Origin: Paenibacillus dokdonensis | GTDB lineage: Bacteria > Bacillota > Bacilli > Paenibacillales > Paenibacillaceae | Length of the DNA: 64,000 bases | Direction: 5' to 3' | Assembly: GCF_004916975.1 (NCBI RefSeq) | Contig: NZ_STGQ01000001.1 | Span: 1,078,993 to 1,142,992 of the forward strand | Shown here: positions 17,308 to 26,439 of the stretch, one piece after another | Layout: every line of letters starts with the position of its first letter | Numbering within the stretch: position 1 is the stretch's first letter | Notes under the pieces: generated by a model | What the model saw: the letters and a program-made list of their open reading frames with translations, nothing else | Database searches by the model: none | What the model was told of the DNA's origin: nothing | Position numbers and translations under genes: made by a program

Positions 17308-18366
17308 CATATAAAAAGTAAGAAGGTGATTAAAATCAGTCAGATAACCAACAATTCCATTCGGGTGAAGAAAATTAACCAAGAGCTCATCAAACAAGCT
17401 TTGAGATCCATGAAACAAGGAACAAAATCCATGATTTCAAAAGAAACGGGATTAAGCATTGCTACCTGTGGAAATATTCTTAACGAACTTCTTGAGACAG
17501 GTGAAGTCATAGAAACCGAATTGGAGGCACCTAATGGAGGCCGTCCGGCTAGGCGATTTATTTACAACGCGAATTTCTCCTACATAGCATGCGTCTATGT
17601 CAAAGCAGAGGGAGGTATTCATTCCTTAATTTATGCGGTTGCTAATTCCGTTGGAATCCCCGTGGACAATGGATGTATCGAGGCGGAGCTTATTGACGCT
17701 GCTGCCATTGACCATTTGATCGGAACACTCATTGAAAAGCATAACCACATCAAAGCCATAGGTATCGGAATTCCCGGGCTTGTCCACCAGGGCGTTATTA
17801 ACGTGTGTGATATCAAGGAGTTAATTCATGTTCCCCTGGAAGCTCAGTTGAAAGAGAAATACGAGATTGAAGTCATCGTTGAAAATGATATGAATTTGAC
17901 CGTGTACGGATTTTATAAAAAACAGGATTATGAGGTGGATAAGACCATTGTAGTGGTTACTTTCACCAAGGATAACTTTCCAGGTTCCGGTATTATGATA
18001 GACGGCCACATTCACAGAGGGAATACCAAATTTGCCGGAGAAATTTCATTTTTACCCTTCGGCATTTCCCGTGACGAACAATTTATGCAGCTTAATCATC
18101 ATGATACTTTTATTCCATTGGCAGCACATACCATTACGTCTTTAGTTTCAGTTATTAATCCGGAGACGATCGCGTTGACCGGATCTCAGGTTGAAGAAGA
18201 GGATGTGGAGCATATATACAAAAAATGTCTGGATGTGATACCGGAGGAACATATGCCTCAGCTTATTGTATTGGATCATCCGGATGATGATTATATGACC
18301 GGTTTGATTGCAGTCACACTCGAAAGCTTAACCTATAATTTACAGCTTGTAGAGAAGCGGTGGTAA
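17305..18366 (+). CDS. ROK-family transcriptional regulator
   Basis: A 353-residue protein with an N-terminal winged helix (KQALRSMKQGTKSMISKETG, SIATCGNILNELLETGEV) joined to a ROK sugar-kinase-like domain (IGIGIPGLVHQGVINVC near 147-163; ENDMNLTVYGFYKK). The zinc motif CxCGxxGC of ROK kinases is not seen, so it probably binds a sugar without phosphorylating it. The start is uncertain: ATG 17305 has no ribosome binding site, while a near-perfect AGAAGGTGAT lies at 17321-17330 with only GTG (17326), ATT (17329) or ATC (17335) nearby in frame. It is followed ten bases later by the MFS transporter gene, its likely target. Confidence 0.82.
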   Translation: MHIKSKKVIKISQITNNSIRVKKINQELIKQALRSMKQGTKSMISKETGLSIATCGNILNELLETGEVIETELEAPNGGRPARRFIYNANFSYIACVYVKAEGGIHSLIYAVANSVGIPVDNGCIEAELIDAAAIDHLIGTLIEKHNHIKAIGIGIPGLVHQGVINVCDIKELIHVPLEAQLKEKYEIEVIVENDMNLTVYGFYKKQDYEVDKTIVVVTFTKDNFPGSGIMIDGHIHRGNTKFAGEISFLPFGISRDEQFMQLNHHDTFIPLAAHTITSLVSVINPETIALTGSQVEEEDVEHIYKKCLDVIPEEHMPQLIVLDHPDDDYMTGLIAVTLESLTYNLQLVEKRW

Positions 18367-18376
18367 GGACATTTAG

Positions 18377-19582
18377 ATGACAAGTGAACATTTACGAGAC
18401 CCAAAAGTCGTCCGGAATATTCTATTCATGTTATTTGGTTTACCGGGTGTCGCATTTGCATCCTGGGTATCGAGAACCCCCATGGTTCGGGATAACCTCG
18501 GCGCATCCACCGCGGAAATGGGTATTATTATTTTTGGACTTGCGGCTGGTTCTATATTGGGGCTGCTCAGCACAAGCCACATCATTGCACGTACAGGTGC
18601 GAGATTCGTCATACTGGGCAGCACGCTGTTGATATTAGTTGGTTTTGTCATTGTGAGTATTGGGGCAGCGATCTCATCAGGTACCGTCGTATTTGGCGGG
18701 CTGGCCATCTTTGGCTGCGGCTATGGAGCAGCGGAAGTCGCCTTGAATGTGGAAGGAGCTGCTGTTGAAAGACGATTGAATAAAACGTTGCTGCCTGCCT
18801 TTCACGGATCATTCAGCGCAGGTACGTTTGCCGGTGCGGCTATTGGATCGGGAGCAGCTGCAGCCAACATCCCTATAGCCGTACATTTTGGAGCTTTAGC
18901 TGTCCTCATTGCAGCTGCAACGGTTTACTTCTATCGTTTGCTCCCCAAGGATACAGGTAAAGAAATCGTAGACGACTCGGCTGGTTCCAAATCATTAATA
19001 TTGCAGCAGCTTGCCGTATGGAAAGAACGGCGTGTTTTATTCCTTGGTATCATTGTACTTGGCATGGCATTTGCAGAAGGATCCGCGAATGATTGGCTGC
19101 CTCTGACCATGGTTGATGGTTATCATGTCGATTCATTAACAGGATCATATATCTATGGCTTGTTTGTTGGAGCAATGACCATTGGACGGTTCACAGGCGG
19201 ATATATACTGGACAAATTCGGCAGGGTTCCTGTCCTGAGAGGGAGCGCGATCCTGGGTGGGATAGGGATACTTCTGGTTATTTATGGACAGCATTATATC
19301 GTTGCTACGATGGGTGTCTTGTTATGGGGGCTCGGAGCTTCTCTTGGATTTCCGGTGGGATTGTCTGCTGCCGGGGATGAGCCGCGTGGGGCCGCAGCCA
19401 GGGTTGGCGCTGTGGCAACGGCCGGATATTTGGCTTTTCTGGTGGGTCCTCCGGGATTAGGTTTATTAGGAGAACATGTCGGACTTTTAAAAGCCATGAT
19501 TGCCGTACTCATCGGCGTTGTCATCGCAGGCTGTCTATCCTATATTGCTAAGCCGATGAAGTCCAAAGGAACAAAAGGATAG
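18377..19582 (+). CDS. Major facilitator superfamily transporter
   Basis: A 401-residue integral membrane protein with about twelve hydrophobic segments. The N-terminal RDPKVVRNILFMLFGLPGVA, SWVSRTPMVRDNLG and FGLAAGSILGLLSTSHIIARTGAR resemble the YbjJ/fucose-permease-like branch of the superfamily, and GRFTGGYILDKFGR is the repeated MFS loop in the second half. TAAGGA precedes the ATG. Co-transcription with the ROK regulator suggests that it moves a sugar or sugar derivative; substrate unknown. Confidence 0.83.
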   Translation: MTSEHLRDPKVVRNILFMLFGLPGVAFASWVSRTPMVRDNLGASTAEMGIIIFGLAAGSILGLLSTSHIIARTGARFVILGSTLLILVGFVIVSIGAAISSGTVVFGGLAIFGCGYGAAEVALNVEGAAVERRLNKTLLPAFHGSFSAGTFAGAAIGSGAAAANIPIAVHFGALAVLIAAATVYFYRLLPKDTGKEIVDDSAGSKSLILQQLAVWKERRVLFLGIIVLGMAFAEGSANDWLPLTMVDGYHVDSLTGSYIYGLFVGAMTIGRFTGGYILDKFGRVPVLRGSAILGGIGILLVIYGQHYIVATMGVLLWGLGASLGFPVGLSAAGDEPRGAAARVGAVATAGYLAFLVGPPGLGLLGEHVGLLKAMIAVLIGVVIAGCLSYIAKPMKSKGTKG

Positions 19583-19655
19583 AATGAAGCTAATTTATTT
19601 CAAATACATTTGGTGAACGTACACCTAAAGATTGAACGAGGAGAGGAATATGATC

Positions 19656-20222
19656 ATGCCTACAATATCGGAAAAAGAAAAAATGATAAATGGGGAGCTT
19701 TATGTGGCTTCTGATCCCGAGCTAACTGCAGAACGGGAAAACGCAAGGAAATTGATGCGGATGTATAATCAGACCACCGAAACTGAGAATGAACTGCGGA
19801 CGGAGCTTCTAAAAAAACTGTTTGGTTCTACGGGTGAAAATGTATTCATGGAACCTAATATTCGCTGCGATTATGGCTATAACATCCATGTCGGGGAAAA
19901 TTTCTATGCCAATTTTGATTGTACGATTCTGGATGTTTGTGAAGTCCGGATTGGAGATAACTGCTTCATTGCTCCGGGCGTACACATATACACGGCAACT
20001 CATCCAATCAATCCTTTCGAACGCATTGCCGGCCCGGAATACGGAAAGCCTGTAACGATCGGCAACAATGTATGGATTGGTGGAAGAAGCGTTATTAACC
20101 CTGGAGTTACGATAGGTGACAACGTAGTTATCGCATCTGGAGCCGTAGTGACAAAGGATGTTCCATCCAATACAATCGTGGGCGGTAATCCAGCGAGACT
20201 AATCAGACAAATTGAACTTTAA
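19656..20222 (+). CDS. Maltose/galactoside-type O-acetyltransferase (hexapeptide repeat)
   Basis: This 188-residue enzyme transfers acetyl from acetyl-CoA to a sugar hydroxyl in the cytoplasm. It starts with the Maa/LacA N-terminal domain ([28 protein letters not shown]) and continues as a left-handed beta helix ([41 protein letters not shown] with the catalytic His, [20 protein letters not shown]). ATG 19656 has GGAGAGG nine bases upstream; the earlier in-frame TTG (19632) and ATG (19650) have poor spacing. Such enzymes usually acetylate surplus intracellular sugars. Symbol maa or lacA cannot be decided. Confidence 0.87.
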   Translation: MPTISEKEKMINGELYVASDPELTAERENARKLMRMYNQTTETENELRTELLKKLFGSTGENVFMEPNIRCDYGYNIHVGENFYANFDCTILDVCEVRIGDNCFIAPGVHIYTATHPINPFERIAGPEYGKPVTIGNNVWIGGRSVINPGVTIGDNVVIASGAVVTKDVPSNTIVGGNPARLIRQIEL

Positions 20223-20245
20223 AACATACGAAGATGCTGCTTGGG

Positions 20246-20276
20246 GCTGTTGAGATGGATCTCGACAGCTTTTTTT
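20246..20276 (+). terminator. Terminator after the acetyltransferase gene
   Basis: GCTGTTGAGAT (20246-20256) pairs with ATCTCGACAGC (20259-20269), one G-U pair, followed by seven T. Confidence 0.88.
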
Positions 20277-20306
20277 ATAGTCTATCATTTCGAGTCGGAT
20301 GTTCAA

Positions 20307-20350
20307 TTTGGTATATTAGTTTGCATAATCAAACTTTGATTTGGTATAAT
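20307..20350 (+). promoter_or_regulatory. Promoter of the GntR/LacI-type regulator with an operator in the spacer
   Basis: TTGCAT (20321-20326), 18-base spacer, TATAAT (20345-20350). The spacer contains the perfect odd-centred palindrome AATCAAA-C-TTTGATT (20327-20341). TTTGGTATA is repeated at 20307-20315 and 20340-20348, 33 bases apart. A palindrome exactly between -35 and -10 suggests autorepression. Confidence 0.65.
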
Positions 20351-20394
20351 CAATTCGTGTATGTGAATAAAGGGACAGACTGGAAGTGAGTATA

Positions 20395-21537
20395 ATGCAG
20401 TCAAACCAAAAACCATTGTATGTAGTCATCATGGAAGATTTGAAAGAAAAGATACTATCCGGTGAATATAAAGAAGAACAGCAGCTTCCAACCGAAGTGG
20501 AGCTTGCAGAGCAGTCCGGCGTCAGCCGCATTACTTCCAAAAGAGCCTTGATTGAGCTTGAACGGGAAGGGTTGATATACCGTAAGCGGGGCAGCGGGAG
20601 TTATGTTAAAAAACAGGAGCAAAGAGGCGGCCCGGGCGAAATGGGCGCGAGCACGTCCACCCCGATTATTTCAATGATTCTGCCTTATATGGCTACAAGC
20701 GAACTGGATTTCATCAAGGGAGCCACCGATTATCTGGATACCAAAGGATATTATTTGAGTATCCATAACAGCAACTGGAGCAAGGAGAGGGAGCGTGAGT
20801 TTCTGCTTCGCATTCCAAAAAACGGCTCGAACGGGATCATTCTCTATCCCATTAGTACGATCAGTAACATTGATGTGCTAAACGTGCTCTACTGGAATGA
20901 TTATCCACTCGTCATGATTGATCAGTACGTGGAAAGCCTTCCGGTAACAAGCGTGGTATCCGACAATTTCAACGGCGGTTATATGATTGCCAAGCAGCTG
21001 ATTGAGCTAGGGCATGAACGGATCGCTTTTATATCCAGCATCGCTATTGAGTTCCGGAGCTCGGTACGCGACCGGTATCAGGGATACTGCAAAGCGCTGC
21101 GGGATCACGGGCTTCCCGTCGACCCGGAGCTCACCATTGTTGATTTTTACCTTGAAGCTGACATGGACACGAGCAATATGTTTTATAAAAACATGATCAG
21201 CAGGATTATGGAACTCGGAGTGACGGCGATCCAGGCCGAGCATGATCATCTTGCTGTTGATCTACTGCGCAGCGCGCTGGAAATGGGAATTCAGGTACCG
21301 GGACAGCTGTCGATTGCAGGATTCGACGATCACATGATATCCAGCCTTGTTGAAGTCCCATTGACCACGATTGCCCAGGACTACAGTGAAATCGGTCGTA
21401 AGGCGGCCGAACTGATTGTCAGCCAGATTGAGGAGCGCGACAAAAGTCCCGAGCGTGCCCTGGTACCGGTCCGGCTCGTTGAAAGAGCGTCAACATCAGC
21501 ATTATCCGATGAATATACCGCCCAGGAACAAATTTAA
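20395..21537 (+). CDS. GntR/LacI-type hybrid transcriptional regulator
   Basis: A 380-residue AraR-like regulator: N-terminal GntR winged helix (LYVVIMEDLKEKILSGEYKE, LPTEVELAEQSGVSRITSKR, GLIYRKRGSGSYV, residues about 8-75) and a C-terminal LacI-type ligand domain (about 90-375; SNIDVLNVLYWNDYPLVMID, SVVSDNFNGGYMIAKQLIEL, SIAGFDDHMISSLVEVPLTT). ATG 20395 has GGAAGTGA at good spacing; a GTG three codons earlier is less likely. It stands alone between terminators, directly upstream of the 16-kb mannoside transport cluster, and is the obvious candidate to control it. Confidence 0.88.
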   Translation: MQSNQKPLYVVIMEDLKEKILSGEYKEEQQLPTEVELAEQSGVSRITSKRALIELEREGLIYRKRGSGSYVKKQEQRGGPGEMGASTSTPIISMILPYMATSELDFIKGATDYLDTKGYYLSIHNSNWSKEREREFLLRIPKNGSNGIILYPISTISNIDVLNVLYWNDYPLVMIDQYVESLPVTSVVSDNFNGGYMIAKQLIELGHERIAFISSIAIEFRSSVRDRYQGYCKALRDHGLPVDPELTIVDFYLEADMDTSNMFYKNMISRIMELGVTAIQAEHDHLAVDLLRSALEMGIQVPGQLSIAGFDDHMISSLVEVPLTTIAQDYSEIGRKAAELIVSQIEERDKSPERALVPVRLVERASTSALSDEYTAQEQI

Positions 21538-21554
21538 AATCTCAAGACTTATTA

Positions 21555-21584
21555 AGACTGGCCCAAGAAGGGGCCGGTCTTTTT
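21555..21584 (+). terminator. Terminator after the GntR/LacI-type regulator gene
   Basis: AGACTGGCCC (21555-21564) pairs perfectly with GGGCCGGTCT (with one G-U) at 21571-21580, six-base loop, followed by T residues. Confidence 0.85.
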
Positions 21585-21682
21585 GCTTTGTTTTTACGCA
21601 TATGTCCATCTCGTTTGCTTACAGTCTGGGTCTCAAGTAAGTCTCCATGTTAGATATAATTAATAGATCATCATAAAATAAT

Positions 21683-21850
21683 AAGATATATTCACTATTT
21701 ACAAAATATAGGCGCCAGATTATAATAACTCGTGTAAGCGGTATATAAGATATATCTAATATGATATATGAAGCGGCAGATCCTGATTGTTGTCCTCAGG
21801 ATGCAAGGCATATCGCTTATTGTTAAAAAGATATTATGTAAACGCATTCT
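21683..21850 (+). promoter_or_regulatory. Promoter, GATATAT repeats and cre-like site of the 16-kb mannoside cluster
   Basis: A near-consensus promoter: TTTACA (21698-21703), 17-base spacer, TATAAT (21721-21726). GATATAT occurs at 21685, 21749 and 21763; the second copy is the palindrome AGATATATCT (21748-21757), just after the likely start point. At 21837-21850, TGTAAACGCATTCT fits the CcpA cre consensus TGWAARCGYTWNCW with one mismatch and, about 105 bases into the transcript, would act as a roadblock. The whole gap of 430 bases (21538-21967) holds these, the terminator at 21555-21584, and no gene I can support. Confidence 0.6.
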
Positions 21851-21967
21851 TTTCTGCGAAATTCAGCAAATGAGGGGTGATCGGTTTTATTGCTTTAGGT
21901 TTCATTGGTCTTTTCTGTATTCAGGTTCAACAATTCTAATCCGAAACGGAAAATGGGGGATGAACGC

Positions 21968-23389
21968 GTGAAGAAGATGAAGGTACTCTCCATGCTGCTC
22001 GTAGTCATGATTTTTGTTTTCACCATTGCAGGCTGCGCGGGCGGCGGCACCAAAGAAGGCAGTTCCAATGAAAGCAATAAAGCCACGCAGCAAGAGCCTG
22101 CGAAAGAGGCAGAGAAGGAGCCTGAGAAAGAGCAGGCGGCTGCGCCGGAAGAGAAAAAGACTGATTTGGGCGGAGACACGATCAAGATTGGCGTCTGGTA
22201 TGATGATGCCGATCCGAGACTGGTCAAGGAAAAAGGTCCTGCCGAAGAAGAGCAGATCAAGCTGATTGAAGAAGTCGAAAAGAAATACAACTGCAAAATC
22301 GAATTTGTGAAATTCGGCGATTACGGCAAATACGTAGAAAACTTCACCACGACATCCCTCTCCGGCACACCATTTGCCGATATTGTTCTCCTCGAGCTGT
22401 TCTGGGCCTTCCCGACACTCGCCAACAAAGATTTTATACAGCCAGTAGACGACAAACTTGATTTGAATGATCCAAAATACATCAGCTGGATGAAAAAGGG
22501 CGGCAGCTTTAAAGGCAAGCAATACGGCATGACCGACTCTTCCCCTTCACCATACGGTATTTTTTACAACAAAACGCTCGTGAAGAAGCTGGGTCTCGAA
22601 GATCCGTATGAACTCCAGCAAAAAGGCGAATGGACTTGGGATAAATTCCGCGATTTCGCCAAAAAGGCAACCAAAGACACCAACGGCGACGGTAAAACAG
22701 ATATTTATGGTATTGCTGGCGCTTACGGTAAAATCAATTCTTTCACGGAGCAGTTGATCTACTCCAATAAAGGCACGGTTGACAAGGATGCCGAAGGCAA
22801 CATCAAATTCTCACTCAACAGTGAAAATTCGATGGAGGCACTGCAGTTCGTTTCCGATCTGTACAACAAAGACAAATCCATCATGCAGCCGATTCCGGAT
22901 GATGCGAACAAGGAATTTGTGGCGGGCAAAGGTGTCATGTACGGCGGCTTCAGCTGGGAGCTCGGCGGACTGCTCGACAATATGAAAAACCAGGAAATCG
23001 GGTATGTATTCTTCCCGAAAGGTCCGAAATCGGATAAATACGTCTCCTATACGCCTTTTGGCAACATGTTCATGGTAGCCAAGTATTCGAAGCATGCGGA
23101 TGTAGCGGCAAAGATTATGGATGAGATCAGCCTGCATGATGTCGGCAGAAATTTGTCACAGCAATCTTGGGAAAGCTCCTATCCGAACAAGGAATCCCTG
23201 GATACTCGCAAGCAAATGTCTGAAAGTATTGACTACATTTCCTACTATGCGATCCCTGATGGCGGGAAAATGTTTGAAGGTGTCGTTAAGGATATTACAA
23301 CCGGCAAAATCTCACCTTCCACCGCCGTGGATAAGGTTAAGCCACAGTTCGAAGCCAACATTAATAAATTGCTTCAGGACAGCAAATAA
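21968..23389 (+). CDS. Extracellular solute-binding lipoprotein of a sugar ABC importer
   Basis: A 473-residue lipoprotein. The GTG start at 21968 follows GGGGGA and gives a clean signal: MKKMKVLSMLLVVMIFVFTI then AGC, the acylated Cys at residue 23. A low-complexity linker (Lys, Glu, Gln, Ala repeats, about 30-70) keeps the binding domain off the membrane. The domain then runs from DTIKIGVWYDDADP to the C-terminus, with SLSGTPFADIVLLELFWAF and GKGVMYGGFSWELGG typical for family 1 binding proteins. First gene of the cluster and followed by a hairpin, so probably the most abundant product. A calcium-like loop DTNGDGKTDIYG is visible near 235-246. Confidence 0.87.
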   Translation: MKKMKVLSMLLVVMIFVFTIAGCAGGGTKEGSSNESNKATQQEPAKEAEKEPEKEQAAAPEEKKTDLGGDTIKIGVWYDDADPRLVKEKGPAEEEQIKLIEEVEKKYNCKIEFVKFGDYGKYVENFTTTSLSGTPFADIVLLELFWAFPTLANKDFIQPVDDKLDLNDPKYISWMKKGGSFKGKQYGMTDSSPSPYGIFYNKTLVKKLGLEDPYELQQKGEWTWDKFRDFAKKATKDTNGDGKTDIYGIAGAYGKINSFTEQLIYSNKGTVDKDAEGNIKFSLNSENSMEALQFVSDLYNKDKSIMQPIPDDANKEFVAGKGVMYGGFSWELGGLLDNMKNQEIGYVFFPKGPKSDKYVSYTPFGNMFMVAKYSKHADVAAKIMDEISLHDVGRNLSQQSWESSYPNKESLDTRKQMSESIDYISYYAIPDGGKMFEGVVKDITTGKISPSTAVDKVKPQFEANINKLLQDSK

Positions 23390-23408
23390 CCGACCGGCAG
23401 TATAGTAA

Positions 23409-23463
23409 CTCTTACGCGTACCCCTGTTCCTTTTGAGCAAAGGGATAGGGGTACTGCTAAGAG
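23409..23463 (+). promoter_or_regulatory. Large intercistronic hairpin after the first binding-protein gene
   Basis: Three stem blocks are nested: CTCTTA with TAAGAG, GTACCCCT with AGGGGTAC, and CCTTT with AAAGG, separated by symmetric three-base internal loops (CGC/TGC, GTT/GAT). No T tract follows. It should stall exonucleases or partly terminate, so that the first cistron is made in excess. Confidence 0.72.
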
Positions 23464-23477
23464 AAAAGGGGGAGCCC

Positions 23478-26429
23478 ATGCACAGACCGATAATCAAGGC
23501 AGCGTCCATACTGCTTCTGGTGTCACTCGCCGCAGGTATTCTTACAGCTGCGCAGGGACCATCTTCCCGCGAGGCTTCAGCCTCGGCCGTGCAAACGCCG
23601 GAAAAACTGGACCTCAGCGGTATCAAAAAATCATTGAAAACTGGTGGATACGAAGCGTATCTGTCCAAACATGACGGGGCCGCCACTCCTTCCAAAGATG
23701 TTGTGATCGAAGGTGATCACTACAGCCAAGCTGAAGGCATGAACGTGTCCGTGCTGCAAAACTATGAGGGCATGCAGGGCCAATCCATTCTCACACAGGA
23801 TGCCGGCAGCGTGACATGGGATTTTGATATCAAGCAAGCAGGGCTGTATAACATACGACTTAATATATATACCGAACCGGGCAAGGATTCCGATATCGAG
23901 CGTGAGATCGCCATTGACGGCGCCATTCCTTTTACAGAAGCCAAAAGCCTGGTGTTCAACCGGGTATGGAAAAATGAAAAGGGATCCTTTGATCAGGATG
24001 AACGTGGCAATGATCTGACACCCAACCAGGTCGAGGAGCATTTGTGGCAGGAGATTGCCTTGAAAGACAGTACCGGGGCTTACGAAGATCCGTTTCAATT
24101 TTATTTTTCCGCAGGCAAGCACAGCCTGTCACTGACTTCGGTCAAAGAGCCGCTAGTCATCCGGCAGATTAAGCTGTCGGCACCGGATGTTATACCCTCA
24201 TACAGCGAAATGGCTGCCCAATATTCACAAGAAGGGCTGAAGTCGGTTTCGGATGTATCCATTAAAGTGCAGGCAGAGCAGGCTCTGTATAAATCTTCAC
24301 CAAGTCTTCTTCCCTACAACGACCGGTCCAATCCGGCTGTGGAACCTTATCATGTATCCAAGCTGCGCAATAACGCCATGGGCGGTTATGCCTGGAGGCT
24401 TCCGGGACAGTGGATGGAATGGGAAGTCGATGTGCCGCAGGATGGTTTATACCAGATTGCAATTAAAAATCGGCAAAACTATCTTCGGGGCCTATCCGTG
24501 CTTCGTTCGATTTACATAGACGGGGAATTGCCATTTAAGGAAATGCAGACCGTCACGTTTCCATACAGCAGCGCGTGGCAGATGAAAACGATTGGACCTG
24601 GCGGAAGCGAGCCCTATCTTTTTCATCTGACCCAAGGCAAGCATCGGATCCGGATGGAGGTTACGCTCGGGGATATCTCCCCAATCCTGCGTTCCGTGGA
24701 ATCCAGCATTCTGGACTTGAATGCAATGTACCGCAAGATCATCAGCTACACCGGTACGGTTCCGGATACGTTCCGTGACTACAATCTGGAGCAGCGGATT
24801 CCGGAGATGACGAAGGTGTTCCGGGAGTCCAGCGAACAGCTGTACAGTATTTCCAAAGCGATTGAAGGTCCTTCCGGACAAAGCGATGAGCGAACGTCCA
24901 TCATTAATACGGTTGCTTATCAGTTGAAGGATATGGCGGATAATCCGGAATCTGTGCCGTCACGTGTGGAAGCCTTCAAAACTAATGTAGGTGCGCTGAG
25001 CTCGTGGATGCTGACGGTGAACGAGCAGCCTCTCTCGCTCGATTACTTAATTGTAAGCTCACCGGGCAGTAAGCTGCCGCAGCCAGAGGCCGGTGCATGG
25101 ACGAAGCTGGTATCCGGTACGGAATCTTTTTTCGCTTCCTTCTACGAAAACTATGACGATTTTTCTAGTGAGAATGACAGCAAGAATAGCATTTCCGTGT
25201 GGGTCACCTCCGCGCGTGACCAGGCACAAGTCATTAAAAGGCTGATCGATGATCAATTTACATCCAAAACAGGGATACATGTGAATCTGAAGCTGGTGGC
25301 GTCGGATGTCATTCTTCCTTCTACTGTAGCAGGCAAGGGACCTGATGTGGCCCTGCAGATCGGGAACGATCTCCCTGTGAATTACGCCAGCCGCAGCGCG
25401 CTGCAGGATCTATCGTCTTTTCCGGATTTTAATACGGTGAAAGAACAATTTAATGCAAGCGCCCTTGTTCCTTATGAATACGGCGGATCCTATTACGCGC
25501 TGCCGGAGCAGCAGACCTTCCCGATGCTCTTTTACCGGAAGGACATCCTGGAAGATGAGCTGCATCTGAAAGTGCCGCAAAGCTGGGATGACGTATATGA
25601 TATGCTCCCTGTGCTGCAAAAGCATAACCTGCAGTTCGGACTGCCGCAGCGGTCGCTTGATGCCTTAGGCAATGAATCGTCAACCAACAATATCGCCACA
25701 ATGCCGCCAAGTCCGGCCTTTGCGATGTTCTTATACCAGAATCAGGGGCAGTTTTACAAGGATGGCGGCAAGGCCGTCGATCTGGATTCTGAAACGGGGA
25801 TACAGGAATTCAAGCAGTGGACAGACTTTTATGTCAATTATAAGATCCCGATCGCTGTTGATTTTGCCAACCGTTTCCGGACTGGCGAAATGCCGATCGG
25901 CATTGTCGACTACACCATGTACAACAAGCTCAGCGTATTTGCGCCGGAAATCAAAGGCCTGTGGTCCTTTGCGCCGGTACCGGGAACGCTTGGCAGTGAC
26001 GGCAAGCTTCACCATGAAGTGGGCAGCAGCGGCTCGGCAACCGTCATGTTCAAGCATACAACCAACAAAGATGCAGCATGGGAGTTCATGAAATGGTGGA
26101 CCAGTAAAGATACGCAGATCGCTTATGGACGGCAAATGGAAATCCGCATGGGGGCTTCCGCCCGTTATCCGACGGCCAACAAAGATGCTCTCTCCCAGCT
26201 GCCATGGCCAACTCAGGATCTTCGCAAGCTGCAGGATCAAATGCAGTGGGTAAGGGGTATTCCGGAGATTCCAGGGGGGTATTTGACAGGACGGAATATT
26301 GATAATGCGTTCCGCCGGGTGGTTGTACAGGGCGAAGATCCGCGTGAGACGATGGACAATTATGTGAGAGCCATGAATGAGGAAATCACGATCAAACGAA
26401 AAGAATTTAATCTCGAGGTCGAGAAATGA
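23478..26429 (+). CDS. Large secreted solute-binding protein with two N-terminal carbohydrate-binding-like domains
   Basis: At 983 residues it is more than twice the size of a normal binding protein. Residues 1-35 are a signal peptide without a lipobox Cys. Two beta-sandwich regions follow, about 72-234 (VIEGDHYSQAEG, TWDFDIKQAGLYNIRLNIYT, IAIDGAIPF) and 261-411 (VQAEQALYKSSP, GQWMEWEVDVPQDGLYQIAI, IYIDGELPF), both of the CBM6/CBM35-like pattern in which a ligand lines a jelly roll. A helical linker (about 415-570) leads to a family 1 solute-binding domain (571-983; ISVWVTSARDQAQVIKRLID, KGPDVALQIGNDLP, FRTGEMPIGIVDYTMYN, AWEFMKWWTS). ATG 23478 has GGGGGAG upstream. How it is held at the cell surface is not evident. 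Confidence 0.82.
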   Translation: MHRPIIKAASILLLVSLAAGILTAAQGPSSREASASAVQTPEKLDLSGIKKSLKTGGYEAYLSKHDGAATPSKDVVIEGDHYSQAEGMNVSVLQNYEGMQGQSILTQDAGSVTWDFDIKQAGLYNIRLNIYTEPGKDSDIEREIAIDGAIPFTEAKSLVFNRVWKNEKGSFDQDERGNDLTPNQVEEHLWQEIALKDSTGAYEDPFQFYFSAGKHSLSLTSVKEPLVIRQIKLSAPDVIPSYSEMAAQYSQEGLKSVSDVSIKVQAEQALYKSSPSLLPYNDRSNPAVEPYHVSKLRNNAMGGYAWRLPGQWMEWEVDVPQDGLYQIAIKNRQNYLRGLSVLRSIYIDGELPFKEMQTVTFPYSSAWQMKTIGPGGSEPYLFHLTQGKHRIRMEVTLGDISPILRSVESSILDLNAMYRKIISYTGTVPDTFRDYNLEQRIPEMTKVFRESSEQLYSISKAIEGPSGQSDERTSIINTVAYQLKDMADNPESVPSRVEAFKTNVGALSSWMLTVNEQPLSLDYLIVSSPGSKLPQPEAGAWTKLVSGTESFFASFYENYDDFSSENDSKNSISVWVTSARDQAQVIKRLIDDQFTSKTGIHVNLKLVASDVILPSTVAGKGPDVALQIGNDLPVNYASRSALQDLSSFPDFNTVKEQFNASALVPYEYGGSYYALPEQQTFPMLFYRKDILEDELHLKVPQSWDDVYDMLPVLQKHNLQFGLPQRSLDALGNESSTNNIATMPPSPAFAMFLYQNQGQFYKDGGKAVDLDSETGIQEFKQWTDFYVNYKIPIAVDFANRFRTGEMPIGIVDYTMYNKLSVFAPEIKGLWSFAPVPGTLGSDGKLHHEVGSSGSATVMFKHTTNKDAAWEFMKWWTSKDTQIAYGRQMEIRMGASARYPTANKDALSQLPWPTQDLRKLQDQMQWVRGIPEIPGGYLTGRNIDNAFRRVVVQGEDPRETMDNYVRAMNEEITIKRKEFNLEVEK

Positions 26430-26439
26430 GGGACCTTCA

